A stretch of 64,000 nt of DNA from Anaerolineaceae bacterium (GTDB lineage Bacteria > Chloroflexota > Anaerolineae > Aggregatilineales > Phototrophicaceae). The notes below the pieces were generated by a model. It searched no databases and had not been told where the DNA came from. It saw only the letters and a program-made list of their open reading frames with translations. Position numbers and translations under genes: made by a program. Numbering within the stretch: position 1 is the first letter of the stretch; each line of letters opens with the position of its first letter. The stretch covers positions 1-64,000 of the forward strand of contig WGMX01000032.1 of assembly GCA_016124855.1 (NCBI GenBank), given 5' to 3'. Positions 18,751 through 27,922 of the stretch are shown piece by piece.

Positions 18751-19704
18751 CTAAGGAGCAACGCGGCTGAATTCGAGGGCGATGGTACGGGCCGAATCAA
18801 TATCGACGCAGACGTTGACATTCGGGCGATTGTGCCAATAGGTTGCACGGGTATTAGGACGCACCATCGGCCACGTTTTGCCACGACTCATACCTTGTGT
18901 TTCCACACGAACCGGCCACGATTTGACGGTAAATGCATCCGGCACTAAGAGGTAAGCAACGGCGGTCGAGTCATGGACCAAGAGACCGCCAACCGCATTG
19001 CCATTCACACGGCGACTAAAGTCTAAATAAAAGGGACAAATACGAGCGATGTGCTGTGCCATTGGACTGCTGGAACGGGCATAGGATTGAAGTTGTTCAT
19101 CAGTCACCACAGCTTTGGTGGTCACATCTAACCCAACCATCGTGAGAGGCCAACCTGCCCCAAAGACGACATCGGCGGCTTCGGGATCATCTTTGATGTT
19201 GGCTTCGGCGGCAGGTGTTGAGTTACCGGGAACCAGCGCATTCCCACCCATCAAGACGACCTGCTTCACATTTTGGGCGATACGTGGTTCGAGGCGCAGC
19301 GCGAGAGCGATATTGGTCAACGGGCCAATCGGCACCAGCGTAATCTCACCGGGGTTAGACATAACCTGCTCAACAATAAATTGAGCCGAGGTCTGGTCAA
19401 TCGGTTTGCCAGCGGGCGGCGGCAGGTGAACATTGCCCTGCCCATCATCGCCGTGAATGTGAGCGGGCGGATTGTCATAATCACCGACGAGCGAGTTGGC
19501 TGCACCTTTAGCTACCGGAATATCCGTGCGCCCAGCGATTTCAAGGAGTCGCAAAGCATTAGTCGCCGCGAGATCGACATGGACATTGCCGAAAACGGTC
19601 GTCAAACCGATGACTTCGAGTTCTGGCGACGACAGCGCAAAAAAGATCGCCATCGAGTCGTCAATACCGGGGTCAGTGTCGATGATAATTTTTTGTGGGG
19701 GCAT
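18751..19704 (-). CDS. Inosine/uridine-preferring nucleoside hydrolase family protein
   Basis: Ca-dependent N-ribohydrolase that releases the base from a ribonucleoside. 317 residues. The calcium-binding N-terminal motif DTDPGIDDS is at 9-17. MGGNALVPGNSTPAAEANI and DPEAADVVFGAG form the middle substrate/metal region, and VHDSTAVAYLL supplies the late His-Asp pair. EANI replaces the more common EFNI. Substrate preference (purine or pyrimidine, ribosyl nicotinamide and others) cannot be read. Only an AAGG about 13 nt upstream could serve the start. A salvage role would complement the nearby de novo operons, but they are not co-transcribed. Confidence 0.85.
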   Translation of the reverse strand: MPPQKIIIDTDPGIDDSMAIFFALSSPELEVIGLTTVFGNVHVDLAATNALRLLEIAGRTDIPVAKGAANSLVGDYDNPPAHIHGDDGQGNVHLPPPAGKPIDQTSAQFIVEQVMSNPGEITLVPIGPLTNIALALRLEPRIAQNVKQVVLMGGNALVPGNSTPAAEANIKDDPEAADVVFGAGWPLTMVGLDVTTKAVVTDEQLQSYARSSSPMAQHIARICPFYLDFSRRVNGNAVGGLLVHDSTAVAYLLVPDAFTVKSWPVRVETQGMSRGKTWPMVRPNTRATYWHNRPNVNVCVDIDSARTIALEFSRVAP

Positions 19705-19812
19705 GGAAAAAGATAACCTTTTGTGAGAGATAAATACGAGTAAAAATTGGTTGCATCGCCATCGTTTGAATTTCGTATACAGCTTGCCGTGTCCCTACCC
19801 TAAACCATTTAA

Positions 19813-20955
19813 TCACAATGTTTGTCGCGATGGATCGAGTGGAAGTGTAACTGGTTGACCCGTCGCCGATGATTGACGAATGGCTAAGATCAATTTCTGA
19901 TCTAAGCGGCCTTGGGCTGCGCCATAGCTTGGCTCACGGTTTTCGCGGATGGCATCCACAAGACTCATGATGCAGCTTGCAACGGCGATTTCATCATCAT
20001 GCCACTGCGGACTAAATCTCTGTTCAGGATGGCAAAATGGATTTTCCCAGCGAACGGTTGGCAGATGAGGATTGCCTGTATGAGCAACCATTGATTGAAG
20101 CGCACCGCCATCTACCCGTTCCCAACGCCGTTCTACCGTGATGAAATGCGGCGCTTCACCATCTGGAGCAAGCAATGAAAGACGTTCTTGAACCTCTAGC
20201 CCTACTCCAACTGTAATCCCCATGCCTTTTTCAGCGAGGAAGCGGCTGCTGCGCCACCAACGTAAGGGCGAGTCGTAGCCAACATTCGTCCAATGGAAGA
20301 TACCTAACTGACCATCTTCAAATTCGATGATGCCGTGTTCCTGAGTTTCGTTACGCTGACCAAAAGCGTCAGCTAATCGCGAGTAATAAGCACCCAGTGG
20401 AAACTCACGGACAGCGCCAGTCACTTTTATTGGTTTGGCATCGAATCCCAAGTAGCTGCGCATGACACTAACGCCGTGATAACCATGTCCCGCAAAATCA
20501 TTGAAGGATGTATGAACACGCCCGAACAAACCGGATTCAAGCAAAGCCAGTTTGATCTGTTCTAAAGGGCGGCGATAGAATTGTTCAGCCACTTCAATTT
20601 TGACGTTATGCTCACGGGCGCTGGCGATGATGGCATCGGCATCACTGAGTTGATGGGCAATTGGCGTTTCGAGCAGCACATTTAGACCCGCTTCAACCGC
20701 CATTAAACCGACTTCCCCATTTGCGCTGTAAGCCACCGACACAATGCCCATGTGCGGAGCGGTTTCGCGAATCAAACGGTCTAGATCGATATACCAAGGG
20801 ACATTCAAACGCTCACCGAGGCGGCGAGCCGACTCATCGCTTCGCCCCCAAACGGCGACCAATTCAACATTTGGCAAATGCTGCAAGAGCATCCCATAAA
20901 AATTAAAAGACCGTTTACCGGTGCCAATGATGGCAACTCGTATCGTTTCGGGCAT
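19813..20955 (-). CDS. Gfo/Idh/MocA-family oxidoreductase with altered EKP motif
   Basis: NAD(P)-dependent sugar or cyclitol dehydrogenase fold, about 380 residues. The N-terminal Rossmann motif IRVAIIGTGKRSFNFYG is clear, and the C-terminal alpha/beta domain follows after about residue 130. In the family's EKP motif, where the lysine is catalytic, this protein reads LLETPIA: threonine replaces lysine. That suggests loss of classic dehydrogenase chemistry or a changed mechanism. Starts at ATG 20979 or TTG 20982 are also possible; ATG 20955 begins directly at the domain. It is divergent from nagA across 171 bp and may be linked to amino-sugar metabolism by position only. Confidence 0.75.
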   Translation of the reverse strand: MPETIRVAIIGTGKRSFNFYGMLLQHLPNVELVAVWGRSDESARRLGERLNVPWYIDLDRLIRETAPHMGIVSVAYSANGEVGLMAVEAGLNVLLETPIAHQLSDADAIIASAREHNVKIEVAEQFYRRPLEQIKLALLESGLFGRVHTSFNDFAGHGYHGVSVMRSYLGFDAKPIKVTGAVREFPLGAYYSRLADAFGQRNETQEHGIIEFEDGQLGIFHWTNVGYDSPLRWWRSSRFLAEKGMGITVGVGLEVQERLSLLAPDGEAPHFITVERRWERVDGGALQSMVAHTGNPHLPTVRWENPFCHPEQRFSPQWHDDEIAVASCIMSLVDAIRENREPSYGAAQGRLDQKLILAIRQSSATGQPVTLPLDPSRQTL

Positions 20956-21126
20956 ACTTTTCTCAACTTTTGTAATCATCAACAGATTTTAGTGCGGCCT
21001 ATAGAATGTAGCAATCAATTGAACGAATATACAGAGTCCGATAAGACCATCTAAAAGAATATTGTGGAGACTCATAAGTCACGGTACGATCTCCGATGTT
21101 TGCTAGGCAAAGGAGCGAAACATTTT

Positions 21127-22284
21127 ATGCGTACCCTTATTCAAAATGGCATCATTATTTCCCCTCAGGAAGTCTTACACAATCAAACGCTGATTATCAA
21201 CGACAAAACAATTGAAGGTTTAGGTATAAGCGGTTCGAGTTCTGATGCGACTGTGATTGATGCTCAAGGTTGTTATGTGGTACCGGGTTTCATTGATGTG
21301 CATGTTCACGGAGCTGATGGTCACGACACGATGGATGCCACGCCGGAAGCGATTTACGGCATGGCGGCGTTTTATGCCAAACATGGCGTAACCAGTTATT
21401 ATCCGACGACAATGACCATGCCCGCGCCGAATATTCAAGCGGCGTTGGAAAATGTCGAAAACTGTCCACAACCGACGAACGGCGCACAACATCTGGGCGT
21501 GCATGTCGAAGGGCCTTATCTCAATTTGAAGTATAAAGGCGCGCAGCCACCGGAATATTTCCGTCCTCCCTCGCCCGCCGAATATGGTCAGTGGTTGGAA
21601 ACGGGCGTTTGTAAGTTGATGACCGTTGCACCGGAAATCGAAGGGGCGATGGAAATGATTCATGATCTCGAAAGGCAGGGAGTTGAGTTCGCCATCGGTC
21701 ACAGCGCGGCAACTTACGAGGAGGCCGTCAAGGGGTTTGATGCGGGTGTTCGGCAGGTGACACATACGTTTAACGGAATGGTTGGTTTGCATCATCGTGA
21801 ACCGGGAGCCTTAGCCGCTATCCTAACCGATGACCGTGTAAATGCCCAATTGATCGCCGATGGCATCCATGTGCATCCGGGGATGATCCGGTTGCTCGTT
21901 CGGGCGAAAGGCGCGGAACATGTCATGCTGATTACCGATTCGATTGAAGCCACCGGATTAAGTGATGGCGATTACGATTTGGGTGGGCAAATGGTAACGG
22001 TCAAAGCGGGCATCGCGCGGATTGCGAATGGGGCGCTGGCCGGCAGCACACTGACGATGGATCAGGCCGTTCGGAATATGATGTCGTTTACTGATTTACC
22101 GCTGCAAAAGATTATCGGCATGGCCAGCGCTGTCCCGGCCAAAGCGATGAAATTGGCGCAAAAGGGTCAATTGGCATCAGGCTGCGACGCAGATGTCGTG
22201 CTCCTCAACCGTGAACTTGAAGTTATGATGACGATTGTGGGCGGAAAAACCGTTTATCAAGCAGACCATTTCAAGCCTCAATAA
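21127..22284 (+). CDS. nagA: N-acetylglucosamine-6-phosphate deacetylase
   Basis: Amidohydrolase that removes acetate from GlcNAc-6-phosphate, feeding amino sugars into glycolysis. 385 residues from ATG 21127. The metal motif HVHGADGHD is at 59-67, the metal-ligand Glu128 is in HVEGPYL, two histidines lie in GHSAATYEEA and THTFNGM, and the catalytic Asp is in LITDSIEATG. The frame is open 63 nt farther upstream, but AGGAG at 21111-21115 and normal family length support this start. No nagB or GlcNAc kinase is adjacent. The GH4 and PfkB genes 18 kb away could belong to related sugar use. Confidence 0.9.
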   Translation: MRTLIQNGIIISPQEVLHNQTLIINDKTIEGLGISGSSSDATVIDAQGCYVVPGFIDVHVHGADGHDTMDATPEAIYGMAAFYAKHGVTSYYPTTMTMPAPNIQAALENVENCPQPTNGAQHLGVHVEGPYLNLKYKGAQPPEYFRPPSPAEYGQWLETGVCKLMTVAPEIEGAMEMIHDLERQGVEFAIGHSAATYEEAVKGFDAGVRQVTHTFNGMVGLHHREPGALAAILTDDRVNAQLIADGIHVHPGMIRLLVRAKGAEHVMLITDSIEATGLSDGDYDLGGQMVTVKAGIARIANGALAGSTLTMDQAVRNMMSFTDLPLQKIIGMASAVPAKAMKLAQKGQLASGCDADVVLLNRELEVMMTIVGGKTVYQADHFKPQ

Positions 22285-22405
22285 AATGGAAACATTAGAA
22301 AATTCGGAGTCGATGCCATAAGCCGCACAACAAACGCTCTGCATATTTAGTTACTCTGACCAAATGAACTTCTTTTTCCGCTGGAGAGTAGTCTAGATGA
22401 CGTAA

Positions 22406-22433
22406 AACCGTCGAACCAAGCCGTTTGACGGTT
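22406..22433 (+). repeat. Stem-loop in the leader of the peptide-binding protein gene
   Basis: 7-bp perfect stem (AACCGTC / GACGGTT) with a 14-nt loop, about 80 nt before the binding-protein start. It lies in the 230-bp gap after nagA, where no gene was found. It could end the nagA transcript or shape the leader of the next; no T-run follows. Confidence 0.3.
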
Positions 22434-22514
22434 CATGACGAATTTGTTAGATTTGACCGGATTCACTGCAAAACAGCATCTTTATCTACAGGCAGTTTTA
22501 ACAGGGGAATGGAT

Positions 22515-24077
22515 ATGCGTTATTTTCGTGCTACGATTCTGATGGTTCTGTTAACGTTTGTGCTGTCGCTGGCAACAGTTGGCGCACAGGACAATACCCT
22601 GCATATTTTGTTTAATCAAGATATGCGTACTTCCGACCCACACGTCGCCTATGAAACTGAAACTTGGCCGATGGCATCCCTGTTTTATGTCGGGCTGGTT
22701 AAGCTCAAAGACCCCGGCACACCCATTCCAGCACTGGCTGAATCGTGGACGATTAGCGATGATGGGTCTGTTTATACCTTCAAGCTGCGTCCCGGCCTGA
22801 AGTTTTCCAACGGTGATGACCTGACAACCGCCGATGTACAGTACAGCTTCGAGCGTTTGTTGAATGCCAAGACGGCAGCTCCGACAGCGTTCATGTTCGA
22901 AGTGCTGAAGGGTGCGAAGGATTATGAAGCGGGTACAGCAACCTCTATCGCCGGTATCAAGGTAATTGATCCGCTGACCATCGAGTTCACGACTGATGGC
23001 CCCGTTTGGACAATGATGCAGCGCTTTGCCCTGCCCCCCGGCTACATCGTTTCCAAGGCGGGTGTCGAAGCAGCGGGTGATGATTTTGGTCGCAAGCCTT
23101 TGGGCGCTGGCCCCTTCATGATTGAGTCTTGGGAAAGCGGCGTCAAGGTTACTGGCAAGAAGAACCCCTATTATTATCAAGAAGGTCAACCGGCGTTTGA
23201 CGGCTTTGACCTGCAACTGAGCATCGAATCGTCAGTTGAAATCCTGAAGATTCAAAATGGCGAGGCCGACATTGCCTTGGACTTCGTACCGAGTTCAGAT
23301 TACCCGACGTTGGCGGCTGATCCGGTGCTTTCCAAGCAGTTGATCGCTTCACAGGGTTTCCCCAACACGGGTTACGTCATCATGAACAACAACAAAGCGC
23401 CCTTCGATAAGGTTGAAGTGCGTCAGGCATTGGCGATGGCAGTTGACCGTGATCGTATCGTCCAACTCAAGAATGGTCGCGGCACGCCGATTGGTGGTTT
23501 CTTGCCCGCCAGCGTGGTTGGTCATAATCCTGATGTAAAAGCGCCGACCTATGACCCCGAAAAGGCCAAGCAAATGTTGGCCGACGCGGGTTATCCGGAT
23601 GGTTTTGAAACCACAATGCTCACCAACCTTTTCCCGGATGACGTGGCCTTTGCCCAATCCGTTGTCAATGATCTCGGCAATATTGGCGTGAAGGTCACGA
23701 TGACCTCGATTGATAATGCCCAATTCCTTGACCAGTTGAATTCCAAGCCGGACTCGCTGGATTTGGTCATGACCAACTGGTACATGGATTATCAAGACCC
23801 ATCCGACAACTGGGAACCACTGCTGCAATGTGGAGGTTCATATAACTGGGCCAAGTATTGCAATGAAGAATTGGATGCCGAATTCGCGAAGATCAACCTG
23901 ACCCCGTTGGGTGATGATCGTTGGAAAGCATTCGCCGAATTTGAAGCGAAAGTCGCTGAACAGATGCCTAACATTCCGTTAATTCAAGCGGTGGACTACT
24001 ACTTTGCGAGCAGTCGTTTGAACATCGAAACTGATCCGGCGGTGCTGCTGCGCTTCGCTGAAGCTACGCTCAAGTAA
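22515..24077 (+). CDS. ABC transporter substrate-binding protein, family 5 (peptide/opine/nickel type)
   Basis: Extracytoplasmic receptor of a Dpp/Opp-type importer, 520 residues. Residues 1-24 form a Sec signal peptide (MRYFRATILMVLLTFVLSLA then TVGA) with predicted cleavage before QDN. There is no lipobox cysteine. Family-5 features include RTSDPHVAYE, LAESWTISDDGSVYTFKLRPG near residue 85 and the VRQALAMAVDRDRIV block. AGGGGA at 22503-22508 fits ATG 22515. The frame is open back to 22425, but that part is leader. Two permease genes follow after a 13-bp perfect hairpin. The ligand may be a peptide or another amide compound; the neighbouring peptidase and amidase point that way. Confidence 0.88.
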   Translation: MRYFRATILMVLLTFVLSLATVGAQDNTLHILFNQDMRTSDPHVAYETETWPMASLFYVGLVKLKDPGTPIPALAESWTISDDGSVYTFKLRPGLKFSNGDDLTTADVQYSFERLLNAKTAAPTAFMFEVLKGAKDYEAGTATSIAGIKVIDPLTIEFTTDGPVWTMMQRFALPPGYIVSKAGVEAAGDDFGRKPLGAGPFMIESWESGVKVTGKKNPYYYQEGQPAFDGFDLQLSIESSVEILKIQNGEADIALDFVPSSDYPTLAADPVLSKQLIASQGFPNTGYVIMNNNKAPFDKVEVRQALAMAVDRDRIVQLKNGRGTPIGGFLPASVVGHNPDVKAPTYDPEKAKQMLADAGYPDGFETTMLTNLFPDDVAFAQSVVNDLGNIGVKVTMTSIDNAQFLDQLNSKPDSLDLVMTNWYMDYQDPSDNWEPLLQCGGSYNWAKYCNEELDAEFAKINLTPLGDDRWKAFAEFEAKVAEQMPNIPLIQAVDYYFASSRLNIETDPAVLLRFAEATLK

Positions 24078-24103
24078 GATCCGATTTGTCATAACATGAG
24101 TAA

Positions 24104-24134
24104 ACATCGGGACATGGCGAACATGTCCCGATGT
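24104..24134 (+). terminator. Perfect 13-bp stem-loop between binding-protein and permease genes
   Basis: ACATCGGGACATG pairs perfectly with CATGTCCCGATGT around a 5-nt loop, 26 nt after the binding-protein stop and 20 nt before the permease start. Only a modest T-rich stretch follows, so it is more likely a partial terminator or 3' RNase barrier that keeps binding-protein mRNA in excess of permease mRNA. Hairpins in this position are well known in ABC operons. Confidence 0.7.
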
Positions 24135-24153
24135 AGTTTATCTAGGTAAAAAT

Positions 24154-25074
24154 GTGACTGCTTATCTCCTACGCCGATTACTTGGAACAGTTGGGGTAAT
24201 TTTCCTCGTAGCCACCGCTACATTTATCATGGTGTTTCTGATGCCCGGAGATGCAGCCCGTATGTATGCAGGGCCGCGCGCGCCGGAAGAAACCGTTCAA
24301 CGTATCCGCGTGCTGTGGGGGTTAGATCAACCGCTGCCGGTACAGTATGTTCGGTATTTAGGACGCGCCATTCAGGGTGATCTGGGCGAATCCACACGCG
24401 ACAAACGTCCAGTTTTACAGGCGGTGTTTGAACGTCTGCCTGCGACCATCCAGCTAGCACTAGCGGGTTTGTTCATTGAACTGCTGGTGGGCGTTCCTTT
24501 GGGAATCTTAGCGGCGACACGCCCCGGTTCATGGATCGACCAACTGGCAACGCTGATAGCGCTGGTTGGTATTTCAATTCCGCAGTTCGCATTGGGGTTA
24601 GTGATGCTGTATGTCTTCGGCTTCCTGATACCGATCTTTCCACTCGGGGGATATGGCACGCCGCTGCATCTGGTGCTGCCTGCGTTGGTGCTCGGTGTTG
24701 GTGGAACGGCCTTTTATTCGCGCGTGCTGCGAAACAGCATTTTGGAAGTGACGGGCGAAGATTATGTTCGCACGGCCAAAGCCAAAGGGTTATCGCCGCG
24801 AATGGTGCTGGTGAGGCACGTGCTGCGCAACGCGCTTATGCCTGTGGTGACGCTGGCGGGACTTGATCTGGCGACACTATTGGGCGGTGTAGTGGTCATC
24901 GAAGCGGTATTCGGATGGCCGGGAATTGGCTTACAGGCATGGAATGCTATCCGCAACCAAGACACACCCATGATAATGGGAACGGTGTTATTCGCATCCG
25001 TCGCTGTTGTCTTTTTAAATTTATTTGTTGATGTCCTGTATATCGCTATTGATCCGCGCGTCAGGCTCACATAA
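24154..25074 (+). CDS. ABC transporter permease, DppB/OppB type
   Basis: Inner-membrane subunit of a family-5 importer, 306 residues with about six hydrophobic segments. The N-terminus (AYLLRRLLGTVGVIFLVATA) is the usual first helix of DppB proteins. The long periplasmic loop has MPGDAARMYAGPRAPEE. The cytoplasmic coupling segment DYVRTAKAKGLSPRMVLVRH near residue 205 contacts the ATPase. The start is GTG 24154 with AGGT upstream; an ATG 2 nt earlier is out of frame. It pairs with the DppC-type gene 13 bp downstream. Confidence 0.9.
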   Translation: MTAYLLRRLLGTVGVIFLVATATFIMVFLMPGDAARMYAGPRAPEETVQRIRVLWGLDQPLPVQYVRYLGRAIQGDLGESTRDKRPVLQAVFERLPATIQLALAGLFIELLVGVPLGILAATRPGSWIDQLATLIALVGISIPQFALGLVMLYVFGFLIPIFPLGGYGTPLHLVLPALVLGVGGTAFYSRVLRNSILEVTGEDYVRTAKAKGLSPRMVLVRHVLRNALMPVVTLAGLDLATLLGGVVVIEAVFGWPGIGLQAWNAIRNQDTPMIMGTVLFASVAVVFLNLFVDVLYIAIDPRVRLT

Positions 25075-25087
25075 GGGCATCAAAAAC

Positions 25088-25969
25088 ATGGTTGAAATTG
25101 AAATCGAAAAACCTTCTGAACGTGGTTTCTGGGTACAACTCCGCCGCTTGCCACGCGCATGGATTGGCGCCGGTTTAGTCTTACTTGTAGCGCTGGCAGC
25201 CGTGCTTGCACCGATACTTGCGCCAGCCGATCCTCTCAAACAATTTCGGGATGGACTGGCGGCTAATGGGACTCCACTTCCACCAAGCACGCAATTTCCT
25301 TTTGGGAGTGATAATCTCGGTCGCGATGTCCTCAGCCGAATGTTATATGGAGCGCGGGTTTCCTTATCTGTCAGCGTCATTGCTAACGTGGTCGCCGCCA
25401 TAATCGGCACCGGCCTCGGTTTGTGGGCAGGTTTTTATTCTGGCCCTACCGATTGGCTCATCATGCGCTTCGTGGATGTGCTGCTGGCCTTTCCAGCTAT
25501 CTTGCTCGCGCTGGGAATCGGGGCGGTTTTGGAACGCGGCTACCGAACCGTTATCATTATTCTGACTATCGTCACCTTTCCGGCCTTAGTTCGGCTTGTA
25601 CGCAGTCAAGTCCTGACGGTACGTGAACGGGTATTCGTGGAAAGTGCGCGGGCATTGGGCGCAAGTGATTGGTACATCATCTTTAACCACATTCTGCCCC
25701 ATACGATTACAGTTACGGTGGTGTGGACGACATTGAGCTTTGCCAACACCATTTTGGTCGAGTCCGCTCTCAGCTTTTTGGGCGTTGGCATCCAACTGCC
25801 TGATCCAAGTTGGGGCAACATGATTAATGAGGGTCAGAGCCGTTACAGAATTGCGCCGTGGATGATTATCGTCCCAACGGTGGCTATATTGATTACGACA
25901 CTCGGCTTTAACTTGCTCGGTGATGCTGTGCGCGATGCGCTTGATCCGCGCACTTCGCAGCGTCAATAA
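25088..25969 (+). CDS. ABC transporter permease, DppC/OppC type
   Basis: Second membrane subunit of the importer, 293 residues. After a cytoplasmic N-terminus and first helix (AWIGAGLVLLVALAAVLAPI), it has the DppC hallmark FPFGSDNLGRDVLSRMLYGAR near residue 75. The coupling helix is VFVESARALGASDWYIIFNH, and the C-terminal segment (WGNMINEGQ) is also typical. ATG 25088 with AAGGG 10 nt upstream is preferred over an upstream frame overlapping DppB. DppD/DppF-type ATPase genes, normally next in such operons, are absent; an enzyme operon follows instead. Confidence 0.9.
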   Translation: MVEIEIEKPSERGFWVQLRRLPRAWIGAGLVLLVALAAVLAPILAPADPLKQFRDGLAANGTPLPPSTQFPFGSDNLGRDVLSRMLYGARVSLSVSVIANVVAAIIGTGLGLWAGFYSGPTDWLIMRFVDVLLAFPAILLALGIGAVLERGYRTVIIILTIVTFPALVRLVRSQVLTVRERVFVESARALGASDWYIIFNHILPHTITVTVVWTTLSFANTILVESALSFLGVGIQLPDPSWGNMINEGQSRYRIAPWMIIVPTVAILITTLGFNLLGDAVRDALDPRTSQRQ

Positions 25970-25988
25970 ATTTATACCTCACCCTAAC

Positions 25989-26041
25989 CTCCATTGGCTG
26001 TCTTCGCAGGCTCAGTCTGCCGGTAGCCAGTAGCAATGGAG
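25989..26041. repeat. Nested inverted repeat after the DppC-type gene
   Basis: CTCCATTG (25989-25996) pairs with CAATGGAG (26034-26041). GGCT pairs with AGCC inside it, and GCAG with CTGC at the tip, giving an interrupted long hairpin. It fills most of the 97-bp gap before the peptidase gene and may be a dispersed palindromic element or transcript end. The next gene's AAAGGA ribosome site lies just after it. Confidence 0.5.
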
Positions 26042-26066
26042 AAGGAATCAAGAAAGGATTCTAAAC

Positions 26067-26963
26067 ATGGCCCAACCTGTAACAGAAGGCTACATCCCTT
26101 TCAAAGGTTACAAAACATGGTACAAAATTGTCGGCGAGAAAGAAGATGACGGCAAACTGCCGTTACTCCTTCTACACGGCGGCCCCGGCGCGTGTCATGA
26201 TTATCTGTGGTCACTCGCTCCGATGGCAGAAACCGGTCGTCGTGTAATTTTCTATGACCAAATCGGCTGCGGACTGTCGCAGATTGGCGAATCCAAACCC
26301 GAGATGTGGACGGTTGACCTGTACTTAGAAGAAGTAGATAACGTTCGTAAAGCGCTTGGACTTGACCGCATTCACCTGCTGGGTCAGTCATGGGGCGGGA
26401 TGTTGGCGATGGAATATATGATTCGCCAACCGGCAGGTGTCGCCAGCGTGACGATTGCCAGTTCACCCGCCAGCATGATCCAGTGGGTTGAAGAAGCTAA
26501 TAAGCTGCGCGAACAACTGCCGCCGGAAATTAACGCCACACTGCTCCAACACGAGGCAGACGGCACAACCAGCGATCCCGAATATGTGACCACGATGACT
26601 GAATTTTACAACCGTCACGTTTGCCGCGTCGTACCGAATCCGGATTATGTGCAGCGCAGTTTCACCAAGTTGGGCGAAAATCCTGAAGTCTACAATACCA
26701 TGAACGGCCCCAGCGAATTTTTCGTAGTCGGCACGCTCAAAAATTGGAACGTGATTCCGAAGTTGGGCAAAATCAACGCGCCGACATTGGTGACCTCTGG
26801 CAGGTACGACGAAGCAACGCCGACCATTGCTGAAACCGTTCATAAAGGCATTTCCGGCTCAGAATGGGTATTATTTGAGAACAGTTCGCACATGGCCCAT
26901 GTCGAGGAGGCTGACCGTTATATGCAAGTGTTGAGTGCTTTCATCAGCCGCCATGAGCCGTAA
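26067..26963 (+). CDS. Proline iminopeptidase-like alpha/beta hydrolase
   Basis: 298-residue alpha/beta hydrolase of the proline-specific peptidase family (S33). The oxyanion segment HGGPGACHDY is at 37-46, the nucleophile elbow GQSWGG places Ser108, the acid is in TSGRYDEATP, and the final His lies in ENSSHMAHVEE. Family members remove N-terminal proline from peptides or hydrolyse small amides and amino-acid amides; the latter would fit the acetamidase gene directly downstream. AAAGGA lies 10 nt before the ATG. No signal peptide, so cytoplasmic. Confidence 0.85.
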   Translation: MAQPVTEGYIPFKGYKTWYKIVGEKEDDGKLPLLLLHGGPGACHDYLWSLAPMAETGRRVIFYDQIGCGLSQIGESKPEMWTVDLYLEEVDNVRKALGLDRIHLLGQSWGGMLAMEYMIRQPAGVASVTIASSPASMIQWVEEANKLREQLPPEINATLLQHEADGTTSDPEYVTTMTEFYNRHVCRVVPNPDYVQRSFTKLGENPEVYNTMNGPSEFFVVGTLKNWNVIPKLGKINAPTLVTSGRYDEATPTIAETVHKGISGSEWVLFENSSHMAHVEEADRYMQVLSAFISRHEP

Positions 26964-26998
26964 CTTTTGACTTACTGATCTAAAAGGAGCCGAAACTT

Positions 26999-27865
26999 AT
27001 GAGCAGCTACACCATTCAAAAAGAGCAAAAAGCCTTTGCCTTTGATGCTAGCATTCCGCCCGTCTTGGAAATTGAAAGTGGTGATACCGTTACCTTTGAA
27101 ACAGGGGATGCCGCTTACGAACGCTTATCCAAAGGTGAAACGGTTGAAGCTATCGGGCTAGAAAACTTCAATGCCGTCACTGGCCCTGTAAAAGTGAAGG
27201 GTGCGGAAGCCGGTGATGTGTTGAAAATTAAAGTGGTGGATGTGGAGGTCACGCGGGCATGGTCGGTGTGGCTGCCGGATTTCGGTGGACTGGGAAAACA
27301 CACACAGAAAGTCGAAGTCAAACCCATACTCTTGAAAAACGAACGCGCTTATATTAGCAACCGTTTGAGCGTCGAAATTAAGCCCATGATCGGCTGCATC
27401 GGTGTTGCTCCCGCAGAGGGCAAAGGTTCTACCTTTATGCCCGCTTATCCTTACGGCGGCAACATGGATTTGCGTGAGATGTCTCCCGGCGCGACGTTGT
27501 ACCTGCCTATTCAAGTCGATGGCGCATTACTTTCGATGGGTGACCTTCACGCGGCGATGGGCGTTGCCGAGCCAACATGGGTGAGCCTAGAGGCAGCAGG
27601 CAGCGCCACTTTAAGAATCACACTTGAGAAAAATGTAAAAATGAAATTCCCGCGTTTGCGTGTTGGAACCAGCACCTATTGTTTAGGCATGGCCGACACA
27701 CTTGAAAAAGCACATCAAGCTGCCCTCGATGAGGCCTACAACTTGCTCATCAACGAACGCGGACTTGAACCATTTGATGCTTACGCCTTCGCCAGCGCTG
27801 TTGTTGACATGCGCCTCGGTGGCCCCGCCACAGCGATTGTGATGGCGGTTGTTCCCGACTTTTAG
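26999..27865 (+). CDS. Acetamidase/formamidase family protein
   Basis: 288-residue FmdA/AmdA-fold amidase, predicted to hydrolyse a short amide to acid plus ammonia or amine. The family core is visible: LEIESGDTVTFETGDA near residue 20, GPVKVKGAEAGDVLKI near 65, MIGCIGVAPAEGK, YGGNMDLREM and the metal-region LPIQVDGALLSMGDLHAAMG. The usual acetamidase length is 300-410; this is one of the shorter forms common in bacteria. AGGAG sits 9 nt before the ATG, and the gene is 35 bp after the peptidase gene, so the two are probably co-transcribed. A terminator-like hairpin follows. The physiological amide is unknown. Confidence 0.85.
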   Translation: MSSYTIQKEQKAFAFDASIPPVLEIESGDTVTFETGDAAYERLSKGETVEAIGLENFNAVTGPVKVKGAEAGDVLKIKVVDVEVTRAWSVWLPDFGGLGKHTQKVEVKPILLKNERAYISNRLSVEIKPMIGCIGVAPAEGKGSTFMPAYPYGGNMDLREMSPGATLYLPIQVDGALLSMGDLHAAMGVAEPTWVSLEAAGSATLRITLEKNVKMKFPRLRVGTSTYCLGMADTLEKAHQAALDEAYNLLINERGLEPFDAYAFASAVVDMRLGGPATAIVMAVVPDF

Positions 27866-27891
27866 AAGATTAAGCGCACGTTAAGATTCAA

Positions 27892-27920
27892 TTGCATTTA
27901 GGTTAAGTAAACACTATCAT
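27892..27920 (+). promoter_or_regulatory. Candidate promoter before the first GS-family gene
   Basis: TTGCAT (27892-27897) and TATCAT (27915-27920) are separated by 17 nt; the -10 matches consensus at 5 of 6 positions and the -35 at 3. Transcription would start near 27927, inside the hairpin listed next, so either this promoter or that terminator may be the real element. Two GTTAAG direct repeats flank it (near 27880 and 27902). Confidence 0.35.
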
Positions 27921-27922
27921 TG

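Noticed and set aside
22551..23216. 221-codon minus-strand frame inside the peptide-binding protein gene
   Set aside because: Long only because of codon bias on the other strand; no family pattern or start signal.
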